A stretch of 64,000 bases of DNA from NCBI GenBank assembly GCA_012295275.1, contig CM022672.1:9682904-9746903 (forward strand). Reading direction: 5' to 3'. Below the pieces are notes generated by a model, which saw only the letters and a program-made list of their open reading frames with translations, was not told where the DNA came from and did no database searches. Positions 23,105 through 35,532 of the stretch are shown here, in pieces (position 1 is the first letter of the stretch; each line of letters starts with the position of its first letter). This DNA is from Chrysomallon squamiferum (lineage: Eukaryota; Mollusca; Gastropoda; Neomphalida; Peltospiridae). The position numbers were made by a program, and so were the translations under genes.

Positions 23105-23308
23105 ATCTTTGTGATGCACAACCAGATGGGCACACTTGGTCTAAACATTTGGATTTCAGTAGTGACAAACGTAATTGTTATGCTTATTTGAAATGTTCTG
23201 GTGGAAGATCTACATATGCCTACTGCAATAATGGATACAGGTATGACGCGGAAGATAGATCTTGTGTTCCTGATTCTTCCTGTACTTACTCGGGACAACT
23301 ACGATTTG
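23105..23308 (+). CDS. Chitin-binding (peritrophin-A/CBM14) exon 2, cassette 2
   Basis: The 204-base phase 1-1 exon lies between ATTATTCAG and GTATGT. All six cysteines are kept, with the CYAYLKCSGG core. Differences from 15,000 cluster at the start (LCDAQPDGHTW against ICESQQDGLTW). Confidence 0.88.
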
Positions 23309-23828
23309 GTATGTGTTCATTTAACTCTAGATATTATGTTTGTTTCTTTTTGTTTCTATTTTTTTCCCCCTTCATTTGATTTCGTTTGATATATTTTTTA
23401 TTTCGGTTATATTTTATTAATTAATTGATTAAGAAATTTCATGACTGCTACGATTGTTCAGTGGTTAGTAAATTGGGTTTATGACATCTGTCTCTATCTA
23501 CATAAAAAAGGGATCTAACAGAAATCAAATGGAAACATACATTAATAAAAATGTACATACACTCTTCTTCTTCAGAATTCAAATGGTGACTAGTTAATTT
23601 TGCCTGCATTTATACTCACAAATGAAACAAAGTTATTGACTCTATGTTTCTCTGTTAGGCATATCTGCAAAGACTTTTAGAAAATGTTCCCATTCTGGAA
23701 TCTTGAGTACATGTTAACATGTGAAAGATAATACACTGATTCACAAACCATTCTGTATAAAGGAAAACAAATTAGATGTCATTTACTACTGATGAGATGA
23801 AATACTGATGATTATTTTATTATTTCAG

Positions 23829-23861
23829 ATCCAGATGTGAAAGTCTGTGAAAACTGTCCAG
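23829..23861 (+). CDS. 33-base micro-exon with CENC, cassette 2
   Basis: Identical in sequence and splice sites to 15,619-15,651. Preservation of a 33-base exon in both copies supports its use. Confidence 0.75.
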
Positions 23862-24220
23862 GTAAGTTGTTTAAATTCTTAAGATTAATGCTTATACTAC
23901 TACATCACCTACCATTTGTATTACCACTTCTACAACAGTCACCATCATCACTACTACTACTAGTGTTACTGCTACAGTTATTACTACTACAACTAATGAT
24001 GAAGAAAACAAATAATAATAAAAGGAAATAAACAGTAATCATAATCATAACCAAAGAAAAATGTTTTAATCATTATTTCAATGAAAAAATTGTGAATTAT
24101 CTGCCAGTGCAAAGAAAATGATAAAGAAATCATTACAGATAAAACATACAAGCAGCTAATACATTATACATAGCGATGTAAGTTTTTGTATTCGTAACTA
24201 CATGTGTTTTTTTTCTTCAG

Positions 24221-24349
24221 ATGTTCCATTGACAGGATGTGCACTAGACCCAAGAATATGTCATGTCAATGCCCAGTGCGTTATTGTCAACAATACTTTC
24301 ACATGTCAGTGCAACACTGGCTATGAAGGTGATGGCACTAACTGTGTAG
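24221..24349 (+). CDS. EGF-like exon (TGCALD type), cassette 2
   Basis: The 129-base phase 1-1 exon lies between TTCTTCAG and GTTTGT. It matches 16,035 except for Val in place of Glu after the last cysteine. Confidence 0.9.
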
Positions 24350-25223
24350 GTTTGTATCTCTCTGCACTTTACATAAATACCAACTGTATTACAAACAAAA
24401 TGAAGTGTAAGAAAGACACTTTAAAATTTTGTAGTAATGTTATTTGTTGATTTTTCCAGTTCAAATTAATTTATATCTCTTTTGAATTTAATACAAATCA
24501 TTTTGTTTTTTTTATTTCTTGAATCATTGAAATAAAATAATTAAACAGAACAGAAATACACTGCAAAAAGGGGATACAAAAAAAAAAAAAAAAATTGAAA
24601 AGAAAAACATAATAATTTAAGATGAATTAACTTTTATTATTTCTATGGAAGCAGTAGAGTTTCAACTGTAATTAAAACAGATTGATTATTCAGTATATCT
24701 GAGTATTTTATCTCTGGTTTTGAATGATCTGGATTTGGTAAAAACAATTATTGAAAGTCATACTCAGATTTCCAATCCAGTTTCTAATAAACTGTTGTTG
24801 TTGGTCTATATATATATATATATATTTAATAACTGCATTACTTTTGCCCCAAACACTATATATTTTAAAATGGTAAACTTTAAGTAACAATATCTATTTT
24901 TTTATATTTTTATTATTTTTATTTTTGTTTTTTAGAGACATAATAATAAGAGAAAGAATGTTCTATATGCTAATTTTATTACTGCAAACGAAATAAAATA
25001 ATTTTCAGATGATATTATTCATTGATATGTTACTGGAATGTTCATTTAGATAGAGGTAAAATTTTTTTACTAAAACTCCAAAGTTTTTAAAACACTGATT
25101 CATGGAATTAGCTGTTGATTTCTGTTCTTTTACTTTTTTCATTTATTTTTCATCATTATTATTATTATTATTATTTTTTTTTTTTAAGTTAACATTAGTT
25201 TCCAATCTATAATTATTTTTAAG
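24350..25223 (+). other. Intron with decayed micro-exon counterpart
   Basis: No intact exon is seen. Near 24,870-24,888 the sequence resembles the 27-base exon region at 16,734 but the donor is destroyed. The rest is AT-rich with A and TA tracts. Confidence 0.55.
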
Positions 25224-25349
25224 GTGTAGCAAATGGATGTCAGTATGGAAAAGATAAATGTCATTACAATGCTGAGTGCATTCTGAAACCTCGAGGATAT
25301 GTTTGCCAGTGCAAAGACGGTTTTAAAGGAGACGGCTATGATTGCAGAA
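25224..25349 (+). CDS. EGF-like exon (NGCQYG type)
   Basis: The 126-base phase 1-1 exon lies between TTTTTAAG and GTAAAA, with C-x6-C-x5-C-x8-C-x-C-x10-C, CHYNAEC and GFKGDG. The acceptor lacks a pyrimidine just before AG but has a T-rich tract upstream. Confidence 0.87.
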
Positions 25350-26022
25350 GTAAAAACAAAGTTTTCCATCCATTATCCCTTTTTAAAATTGTATTAAAAC
25401 AAACTTACATTATTCATTATTCCAATTCAGTATTTTAATTATAACAAAAAAACACTGACAAACATTTTTATTCGTATATTTTGCATTATGTCTTATCATT
25501 TCAATTCAATCTTTTAAATAACCAGAATAATTTGATATAATACTGAAAGAGATAATTACTGGAAATACTTGAAATTGTGATGTGCATATAGTATTGTTTA
25601 CCAAATAAGTTTAATAGCCATAAATCAGATACTAAATTATTTATTCAATATTTTGGTATTTTTTAAGCAAACTCTTTTTTTTTATTCTTTTTTTTATTTT
25701 TTGTCTGTTATTGTTGATGTTTTGTTGTTTTGGGTTTTTTCTTACCATTTGAATAATATATTAAGTACCATGGTAAAACAAAAGCTGCTTAGAATATTCA
25801 TAAAAGCCATCACATATTAACAGATAGACCAATTAAAATAATATCATAATCAGCTTACTTACTGATATCAATAAAAATAATTTAACATCCCCTGAATTTT
25901 ATTTGGAATTTTACTTACATCATTGTTTTCACAAAAATCACTTCAAAGATAATAATTTTAATTTCAAATGGCTTTGTTCTGTAATCCTTCGAAACTAAAA
26001 ACTCAGGTGTTTTTCTGTACAG

Positions 26023-26151
26023 GCATATATTTAGATGAATGTTCTGTATAAAATCATACCTATGATGCTCAAGCAACATGCACTAATATATATGTAAATT
26101 ACAAGTGTAATTGCCAAGCTCATTAAGCTGGAGATGGGCATAGTTGTTAAA
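26023..26151 (+). pseudogene. Degenerate EGF exon (DINEC-related)
   Basis: An acceptor CTGTACAG is followed by 129 bases that read LDEC, then fragments such as DAQATC, YKCNCQA and AGDGH, but with three in-frame stops. The flanking intron (CTTTGTTCTGTAATCC and CAGGTGTTTTTCTGTACAG) resembles that of the DINEC exons. It is an old pseudo-exon of that family. Confidence 0.8.
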
Positions 26152-26471
26152 GTGGCAGAAAAATAAATTATTTAGCAACCAAATTTACTGTTTTATTATT
26201 ATTATTATTATATTCATCATCATCGTCATTAACTTATTTATTTATTTATTGTTAATTGTGTGATTCATTCATTTAAATTATGATAGATACACTTATAAAT
26301 ACCATGACAGTTTCAATGTAATACTTTTATTTTGTACTGCAGTTTTGTTTTTGTTGCTAACCCCCACCAAAAAGAACCCAAGAAAACCAACAGAAAACAA
26401 TAATAAGCAAAAAATAAAATAGTATTTAAATTTTAAATTAACTCAATATTTTTTTTCCTCTTTCTTTGTAG

Positions 26472-26600
26472 AAATTGATGTTGATGAATGTGCTGAAAAT
26501 ATACACGAATGTAGCCAGAATGCCAGATGTACAAACACTGTTGATGGTTACAACTGTACATGCAATTATGGTTATGAAGGAGATGGATATTCTTGCAGAA
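26472..26600 (+). CDS. Calcium-binding EGF exon (DVDEC type)
   Basis: The 129-base phase 1-1 exon lies between TTTGTAG and GTAAGT. It has the calcium-binding start I-D-V-D-E-C, CTNTVDGYNC fitting the hydroxylation consensus, and GYEGDG. Confidence 0.9.
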
Positions 26601-26996
26601 GTAAGTACATGCATTTCACTGTACACTTTCCATTAAATACATTTCAGAAAGATTTAGGATAACTACATTTTTTCTTACTTTCATTCAGAATATAATTTAT
26701 TAATTAGAAAAAATATGGTATAGTAATAATAGTGATAATAATGATATTAAATGTCGCATAAAAATGTGAGTATATCATTACTCTGCTTTTACAATATTCT
26801 GAAAATTCTAATCTAATGTTTTTCACATATTTTATTATTTACAAAATAAACTTGAGTTTACATTTATTTACTTATTTGTTTATTTATTTATTTTACAAAT
26901 ACCAATACAACATTATGCATATACAAACTCAGACACATAGAATAAGCATAAAGAATATTATCAAAACATTTTAGCATATTTTAAATTCATTTACAG

Positions 26997-27125
26997 AATG
27001 GGACATTGATGAATGTGTTACTGGTAATCACAAGTGTGACGCCAATGCTAAGTGTATGAATACTTATGGTAGTTATAGTTGCGAATGCAATGTTGGCTAC
27101 ACCGGTGATGGATTTACCTGCACAG
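26997..27125 (+). CDS. Calcium-binding EGF exon (DIDEC type)
   Basis: The 129-base phase 1-1 exon lies between TTTACAG and GTAAAG. It has D-I-D-E-C, CMNTYGSYSC fitting the hydroxylation consensus, and GYTGDG. It is close to the exon at 41,718. Confidence 0.9.
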
Positions 27126-27437
27126 GTAAAGATATGTTATCAGAAAGCTGATTGTATTGTTCATTTGATAGAAATTAAAAAAAAAAAAAAATTAAAAAAA
27201 TTAAAGTTATAAACTATTTTTGTCAAGTAAAAAATAATATTATTTTCATAGTTGTTTTTGTTGTTGATACTTTCTTCCATTTAGATTGCTTATCATTTTA
27301 TCAAAATTACATTAATTTTAATTTTATTTTTATAATTCTTGAAAATAATCTGCTGTTAGTTTTCACCTGTATATTGTTACCATCTGTACTATATAATTTC
27401 TGCTATATATATATATAATATTTATTTGTTTATTCAG

Positions 27438-27563
27438 AAACAGTATCATGTGCTTCTGATCCACAGAAATGTGGTCGCTATGCCTCTTGTGTTAGAACAG
27501 AGAGTGGGGATTACAGGTGTCAGTGTTTTCCTGGTTATAAAGGAGATGGAGTTACCTGTACAA
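27438..27563 (+). CDS. EGF-like exon (SCASD type)
   Basis: The 126-base phase 1-1 exon lies between TATTCAG and GTAGGT, with C-x6-C-x5-C-x9-C-x-C-x10-C and GYKGDG. There is no calcium-binding start. Confidence 0.88.
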
Positions 27564-29074
27564 GTAGGTTATTACGGCTTATTTGTGTTTCCGTGTCTGT
27601 TAAAAAAAATACAGACTAGTATAATTTAGTATAATTTATTATTTATACAAAAGGCACATACTCTGAAACTCTAAATTATTTTGATGTCTGTTAGTGTTAA
27701 TGGAAAAAAAAAAAATATATATATATATATATATATGTATTAGTTTATTTAGATTATTAAATAAAATACCAGTATTACTATCAGTAATATGCAATATAGT
27801 AACTAATAGTAATTGCAGTAGTTGTATATATCACTGGCAAACCCAGTAAAAGCAAAATCAAAATAGACATTAAAATAATGTTTAGCTAAACCAGTTAATA
27901 GTTAATTATTGTTTGAAGCTGATGGAGTTGTATCTTTTTTTTATAAATTTGTATTAGTATTGTTTGTTATATTTTTATATAATTATTTATATATTTATTT
28001 GTTGTCATCTGTCATTTTGGTAATCCTGTAATTGCTGATGAGTCTGATCTCAAGAGCTTCAATTTGTCAAATAATGTTTGTCTCATCAAAACACACATGG
28101 GTTTTAGACTTAACTAAATGTATTATCCCTTAATTCTTACTAACATCTATTTCAATAAGATCAATTTTTGAGGGGTTAGAATACATTTTCTAATTAAATT
28201 CTTTATACTTGCTAGGTATTATTTTGATTGTTTTGAGCAATTCTACATAATTGTAACATAAGAACACAAATGGGGATGAAACATATGGGAGCAGATTCAT
28301 AACTAAGTGCAATAAAACACACAAACACTAAACTTGCAAAAGCCAGCTAAATACAGGCACATGCTATGTTTGCTTTCATTACTGCAATAATTTGTGGCAC
28401 CTTACTGGGTTTTTTTTTTGGGGTGGGTTTCATGTTTTTATTTTGTTGTTGTTTTTTTCCAAAATGTCAAAGACACTGAAGACCACATCAGTAATAAAAA
28501 TAGATTTATTCACTGCTGAAGTGGAAAAACATCTATCACAATATAATCCAGAGAATACATCATACAAAATTCAAAAAAAAAAAAAAAACCTGGAAACATC
28601 TGTTAATAATGAAGAGACTGACCTTTGTATCTTATATTGTGGTTGTGGGTTACTATGAAATGGAAAGAAAAGAATGAAATCATTTTATTTATGTGGCATT
28701 TCATTTGACAGATGTGTTCACTGTTTTTCATTTTTGCCTGTTATCAGTGTGTCACTGTTATTTTGTCTGGTCCTGACTACACAAAACTGGTGGCAAATAT
28801 ATTCTTAAACTCTTTTCCATAACTATAAAACATTACTAAGAATGCACAACAAAATAATAATAATAATAATAACTACTTGCAAATGTGCCCAATACATTTA
28901 GACAATTTTTTCATGTCATCATACATACACCCAAAAGTTCATAAAGCTGAGAATTCATATAAATATATATAATTATATGCAATTATATGTTTTTGAAGTT
29001 ATAAACAATAATCATTTAATTAACAATGTAAATATATTCATGTAAAAATGGATCTCTCTGATGCATTCTTATAG
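27564..29074 (+). other. Intron, 1.5 kb
   Basis: I find no exon, RNA gene or recognisable mobile element. A TA run lies at about 27,714-27,736 and short ATA runs near 28,860. An 88-codon open frame near 28,392 has no domain or splice context and looks fortuitous. Confidence 0.6.
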
Positions 29075-29206
29075 AAAAAGTGCTTGACCCCTGTGCAAGT
29101 GGATATCATGATTGTCATCAATATGCAACATGCAGAAGTTATGATAATGGTCAGTACACGTGTACATGCAGAAACGGTTATGAAGGAGATGGATATAACT
29201 GTGCAA
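29075..29206 (+). CDS. EGF-like exon (LDPCASG type)
   Basis: The 132-base phase 1-1 exon lies between TTATAG and GTAAGT, with C-x6-C-x5-C-x9-C-x-C-x10-C and GYEGDG. It is an older relative of the exons at 33,674 and 38,670. Confidence 0.9.
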
Positions 29207-29826
29207 GTAAGTAATATCAAATTACTTTTATTATGTCACATCTTTTTCATATTTTCAACATTATTTAAGCTCAGTTTCATAACCTCAATGCCACACACTA
29301 AAAATATAAGCCATACTTGTAAAATTCACTGTGATTAGAAACAAAATGCTTTTATGAAACACTGATAAAAAAAAATAGTAATAATAAATTAATTAATTAA
29401 ATATTAGTTTATTTATTTATATTGTGTCATTGTTTTATCAAAATAATCCCTGCACTATAACATTATAGTACTTCAAGGTCCTGCAGAATGAAACTTGATG
29501 GATTTGGTACATAACAATGTCACTTGAACTCAATTATGATTCGATTTACTAACCATTACATTTCTATTTTTAGATCCTTGGTGGAAGAACTGTTGAGAAA
29601 GACTGTGCTAACAATGTTGAAATAAAATAACATTAACTTACAATATTATCTAGTTACCTTCAACTATTTTCTTCAAATCACCATTTAAATGGACTTGTTA
29701 GAAAATTACTTGATGTTAATAAAAAGCATATTAATATACTGTTTCACAAATTTGCTATTTCATACAGTTTTCATTAAGCTAAAACATTATTCCTTTCATT
29801 AGTTTCCAATCACAACTATTTTTTAG

Positions 29827-29961
29827 AAAGTGTCAGTGGAACAAACAAATGCCTGAATGGAGGATATAAATGTCATAACAATGCTGAGTGTGTTAACACA
29901 CCTCAAGGATACATTTGCCAGTGCAAATATGGTTTTGAAGGAGACGGCTACGATTGCAAAA
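29827..29961 (+). CDS. EGF-like exon (NKCLNGGYKC type), copy 1
   Basis: The 135-base phase 1-1 exon lies between TTTTTTAG and GTAAAA, with C-x6-C-x5-C-x8-C-x-C-x10-C, CVNTPQGYIC and GFEGDG. It recurs at 34,337 and 39,085. Confidence 0.9.
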
Positions 29962-31047
29962 GTAAAAACAAATAAAATATCCCAAAATGTATCCCATTTA
30001 CCTGGAATTGGTAAAATTCTAACCAAACAAACTGAAAACATCTGGCATTACTAATCTGGTTGAATATATATTATTATTTCCATCCAATTTTAATTTTTCC
30101 AAAACTTGTAAAAACATAACCAAACAGAACAAAATCTTCCCCAATACTAATCCTGACTGAACATCCTGTATATTTCAATATTTTATACTCACCTTCCACT
30201 TAACAACAAGTCTAATTAAAAACAAAACCTTTTAAACTGAAATTACTAATCTGATTTTGACCTCCAGTAAGTATTTTCCCCAATTTCACTGGTATCTGCA
30301 ATTAATATAACTCTATCATAGTCACAAAGACTAAATGAGTAATAATATAATCACAAACATTCTTTATTATTCCATTCAATCATTTAATTTTAATAAATCA
30401 ATAAAAGATCTGTTACATTGTCTATTAATATTATCATTTCAGTTAATCTTTCAAATAAAAATATTTGTTTTAAGCTACAAATCACACGTAAGAAAAGGAC
30501 TGTCATAAATGATGACTATAGACTGAATTTGCAATAACTTCATTTATATTAATTTAATTAAAATAATGATCTGATCAAACTTTATAATATTATCATCTGA
30601 AGACTATAATTATTACAACCTGTCTCAGTTTGCTGCTGTTGTTGCTTTGAATAGGTGTAATCATTCTCTTCATATCTTCTTTATGTCTGCAATTTCTGAT
30701 TATGTGGCAATGTTCTATTACAATAAATATTGCTTAGGAAATGTATAACTGATTGTCTTAAAAGATCATAACTGTCTCAAATGTTTACATGTTCATTGTT
30801 GCAAAACCCAATGTTCTCTTAATCAGCAATTTTTCCCTTTTTAATAAAATAAAATTTACTTTGAGAACCAAAAACAACAGCCATTCAGAAAAGGACAGTG
30901 TTATTGTCAACAAGTACTCAAAACATACTATGATGATAATTATGTAATAAATACATTCAAGATAAACTTGGAAGTGGTAATCATACTACTGAGTGTTAAT
31001 TAGTTTTGTGATATACATGTACAAATGAATATTTAATATACTTTCAG

Positions 31048-31059
31048 AAAGTTGCAAAA
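31048..31059 (+). other. 12-base exon-like remnant (AAAGTTGCAAAA)
   Basis: TTTCAG, 12 bases and GTAAAAAC reproduce the first four bases and last eight bases of the NKCLNGG-type exon with its middle removed. The remnant is phase 1-1 and would encode Ser-Cys-Lys. It is either a deletion relic or a legal micro-exon; a relic is more likely. Confidence 0.5.
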
Positions 31060-32013
31060 GTAAAAACAAACAAAGTATTCTCAAGTTTTATGTTTGAAAC
31101 AAAATTAATTGTAATTGAACTGCAGGATGACTAAACAATAACAGCTAATAATTATCTAATGTAGGCCTACCAATTTGTCAAATTAAAAACAAAATAATAA
31201 ATAAACAAACAAATATAATAAAATATAACCTTCATGATAATGCTTCTTTAATGCATGCAAATATTTTTGCATCATGACAAAAAAATACTTGAAGCTCATT
31301 TGGGGAGGGGTAATTACTGAGAGTAATATTCACTTCAACTGAATATTTACTAACTAGGATCTCTCAGTATACTAAAAGAAGGTTTACATTTAATACAGCA
31401 TGTCAGACAGTATTTGTCCTGAATATTTAGGTCAAACAAAATTTTCCCCTCCAAATGAAATACAATTTGGTATCATTTTATTTCTAAAATTAGAAGATAA
31501 TAAAGATATTAATATGTAATAATTAAACTGAAAATTTTAAAGGCCGTCAGGATTAATTTTGTTTATTATTTTTATTCCGATCCAGCACACTAGATCAGTT
31601 ATTAAAATCCTTTTATGTGACACAGACAAACTGGAAAGAAAATGCGATGAGCAAATAATATCTTTTGAATTACATCTATACTCCTATGTAAACTTTATTA
31701 GATAATGTATTTGATACACAAATATTTTCAATGATATAACACAAGCTTATTAATAAGAAGAGAAACAAAATTATCATGCAATTTATTCTTCTCATTTCCA
31801 TACTTAATTAACACTTTTTAGAAAAAAGTAATTTTTAATGGATGCTAGAGTTTGTCATTTTTATTTTATTTTTATAAAGCAATTAAATAAAATAACGATT
31901 TAAAATAAAAGTTTCCTAACTCTCGCCATCCCCAAAACTACAAAAAATACTTTTTAGTGATTTTATTCTTGCCTTGACATTATCTGTTTATATATGATTT
32001 GTTTATTTACTCA

Positions 32014-32044
<31 letters not shown>

Positions 32045-33065
32045 TCATACACTCATATACTCATATTTCACTATTATTTTCCCATTTAATTACTCACCAG
32101 TTACAGGAAAAATATAAATGAAAAATCACAGATTTTCGGTATAATGGTCAAATTTCACTACTAGCAGAGGGTGGAGTATAAATATTACATGAAGAGATGC
32201 AAAACATATTTAGGCTACGTTTTACAACAATATATTAATTTCGTTCGTTTTTGTTTTGTTTGTTGCTCTTTTTTATTTTATTTTTTTATTTGTCACACTA
32301 CTCTATAAACTTAGTATTCATATAATTCCAGTTTTAAGAGAAGCATTGTTATTTCTTTTATTTTATGTCTCATAAATATCTACAATAAAAATAAATTTTA
32401 ATACAATGTGTGTTTCAAAAAACAAATATTATAATAATAATGAATTAGTGGATTAATAGCTAACTTGGAATATTTGTATATATATAATAAACAGGTAAAA
32501 TCATATCTAAAAATCAAAGTCATGTCCTGTTTTCAATTTAACATATTTTTTGCCATTATTATTTTTGTTTAGTTTTGTTTTTGTTTATATATATTATTTT
32601 TATTATTGTTGTTTCTTTGTCACACAACTCTATAAATCTAGAATTTATACAGTTCCAGTTTTAACATAAGTATTGTTATTTCTTCCATTATTTTTCTCAT
32701 AAATCTCTAAAATTAAAAAAAAATGTTTAATACAAAGTATATATATATATATATAATAAAAGAATTAGCAATTAACCTCCTACCTCGAATATTCAAATAT
32801 TTACATATATAATAAACAGACAAAATTACATTTTAAAATCAAATTTCTGTCACATTTTCAATTTAACATTTATTTATTTATTTATTTATTATTATTTTTT
32901 TTTATGTATATAATTATATTCTACATCACTGCATTTGATTTTATATGATGAAACTCATTATCAAAATCTTGTTTATTGTTTCGGAAAATGCAGTTTGCCT
33001 TTTATTCTTTAGTATAGTTGTTTGATCCATACAAATTAATGTTTTCTGTACATGTATCGATGCAG

Positions 33066-33125
33066 ATAAATGTTCTACATTAACTCACATGGCTGTACAG
33101 CTCATGTGACATACATCAATACATA
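33066..33125 (+). pseudogene. Degenerate EGF exon remnant, copy 1
   Basis: GATGCAG is followed by a sequence like the DINEC-type start (KCSTLTHM), then shifts frame and loses its last cysteines and donor. The matching remnant is at 37,451. Confidence 0.65.
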
Positions 33126-33250
33126 TTTATTTATTTATTGTTCTTTGTGTAAATAATGCTTTTATGAAAATACTAAGATAGTTTCAGCAAAAGTATTTCA
33201 TTTATACTGCAAACTTTATTTTGTTTCTGAAAAGAAATGTCATAAATCTA

Positions 33251-33281
<31 letters not shown>

Positions 33282-33673
33282 TTTAAAAATGTATTATTTT
33301 CAGTAACTTAAGATATTAATTTGTCGTAATTTAACTCACTAATTTATTATATAAGTTTATCAAATTCTAATCTAAAATATTCTATTGATTTCCATTACAT
33401 GCATTTCAGAAACATTTAGGATAATTAATTTTTTTTTTTTTTTTTACTTTTACTAAGTTTACAGTTTATTAAATTAATAAAAAGCAATCAACAAGAGCAA
33501 TATGATTTAATACAGTGATAATAATTAATAATGTTAAGTGGCATCTGAAAACCTTGGTATGTCATTACTGTATATTTACAACATTCTGAAAATTCTTTCT
33601 AATATTTATAATGTTCTGATATTACAGAAAAAAAATTATTTATTTATTTATCTTTCCAATATAGTTATTTCAG

Positions 33674-33805
33674 AAAATGTTGTTGATCCCTGCATAACTG
33701 GAGACAATAAATGTGATGAATTTGCAACATGCAGTAGCACTTCTGATGGTGGTTATGATTGTACATGCATACAAGGTTATCAAGGAAACGGATATTCCTG
33801 TACAA
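33674..33805 (+). CDS. EGF-like exon (VVDPCITG type), copy 1
   Basis: The 132-base phase 1-1 exon lies between TATTTCAG and GTAAAT, with C-x6-C-x5-C-x9-C-x-C-x10-C, CDEFATC and GYQGNG. It encodes the same protein as 38,670. Confidence 0.9.
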
Positions 33806-34336
33806 GTAAATAATATCAAATTATTTTTGTTATATTTTATTTTTCTCATATTCACAACATTTTTGAAGTTTCGTGACCTTAATTGCACACACTAAAATTG
33901 AAAGCCATGCTTATGCAGTTCACTGCACTGCAGAAATAAAATGCATTTATCAAGTAGTGATAATAAAAGAAAAAAGTTAATTAATTAACCATTATTTTAT
34001 TTATTTTTATGTACTTATTTTGTTGGTGTTATTATATTAAAATAATCACTAAACTGTTACTTTGTACTACTTCAAGATCCTGTATAATTGTTGAGAAAGA
34101 CTGTGCTAATAATGTTGAAATAAAATAACATCAAGTTAAAATATTATCTAGTTACCTTCTTAATGATACAACTATTTTCTTCAAACTATCATTTAAATGG
34201 ACTTGTTAGAAAATTACTTGATGTTAATAAAAAAAACATATTAATATACTGTTTCACAAATTTGCAATTTCATACAGTTTTCATTAAGCTAAAACATTAT
34301 TCCTTTCATTAGTTTCCAATCACAACTATTTTTTAG

Positions 34337-34471
34337 AAAGTGTCAGTGGAGCAGACAAATGCCTGAATGGAGGATATAAATGTCATAACAATGCTGAGTG
34401 TGTTAACACACCTCGAGGATACATTTGCCAGTGCAAATATGGTTTTGAAGGAGACGGCTACGACTGCAAAA
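34337..34471 (+). CDS. EGF-like exon (NKCLNGGYKC type), copy 2
   Basis: The 135-base phase 1-1 exon lies between TTTTTTAG and GTAAAA. It differs from 29,827 at a few residues (SGAD for SGTN before KC, and Arg for Gln in the TPRGY loop). Confidence 0.9.
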
Positions 34472-35520
34472 GTAAAAACAAATAAAATATCCCAAAATGT
34501 ATCCCATTTACCTGGAACTTGTAAAATTCTAACCAAACAAACTGGAATCATCTGGCATTACTAATCTGGTTGAATATATATTATTATTTCCATCCAAATT
34601 TAATTTTCCCAAACTTGTAAAATTCTAACCAAACAGTAAAATTTTCCCCAATACTAATCCTGACTGAACATCCTGTATATTTAAGTATTTTATACTCACC
34701 ATCCACTTAACAACAACTCTAATTAAAAACAAAACCTTTTAAACTGAAATTGCTAATCTGATTTTGACCTACAGTAAGTATTTATTTTTCCAATTTCAGT
34801 TATCTGCAGTTAATATAACATTATCACAGTGATAAAGACTAAATGAGTAATAATACATCACAAAAATGTTTTATTATTCCATTTAATCATTTAGTATTAA
34901 AAAATCAATAAATGATCTGTTACATTTTCTATTAATGTTATCATGTCAGTTAATGTTTTAACAAATAATTTTTTAGCTAAAAGCCAATTAATTTTTTTTA
35001 TTAAATATTTTTTTAAGCTAAAAATCAGATGTAAGAAAAGGCCTGTCATAAATGATGAAAAGAGACTGAATTTAATTACTTCAAACTCAAATTTCTAGTT
35101 TGGTCAAACGTTATAATAATATCATCTGTCACTTTGAATAGATGTAACCATTCTGTTCAAATCTTTTATATATCTGTAATTTCTGATTATGTGGCAGTGT
35201 CCTATCACAATAAATATTGTTTAGGTAATGTATAATTGATTAGTCTTAAAAGATGATAACTGTCTTAAATGTCCAATAATGCTTTTTTGATCTGCAATTT
35301 TGCCCTTTTGAATAAAACAAAATTTACTTTGAGAACCAAAAACAACAGCAGTTCAGAAAAGGACAGTGTTATTGTCAACAAGTATGAATTTATTAAAAGG
35401 TTACTATGATGATTATGTAATAAATGCATATAAAATAAACTAGGAAGTGGTGATCATATTATTCAGTGTTAATGAGTTCTGTAATACATGTGTACAGATG
35501 AATATTTCATATGCTTTCAG

Positions 35521-35532
35521 AAAGTTGCAAAA
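35521..35532 (+). other. 12-base exon-like remnant, copy 2
   Basis: The same 12 bases as at 31,048 follow CTTTCAG, but the donor is GTGAAAAT. The deletion therefore predates the 4.5-5 kb duplication. Confidence 0.5.

Larger units (their letters stand above)
21185..24890 (+). repeat. Segmental duplication, right copy of the EGF/chitin-binding cassette
   Basis: This copy matches 13,540-16,770 exon by exon. Differences are an extra degenerate EGF exon at 21,637 that the left copy has lost, a local tandem duplication making a truncated chitin-binding exon at 22,760, and a decayed counterpart of the 27-base exon near 24,870. Confidence 0.9.
29962..33673 (+). other. Intron, 3.7 kb, with decayed exon remnants
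   Basis: Apart from the 12-base remnant at 31,048 and the pseudo-exon at 33,066, I see no gene. A TA tract lies at about 32,018-32,042 and ATT/TTTA tracts are common. The sequence is matched along its length by 34,472-38,669. Confidence 0.6.
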
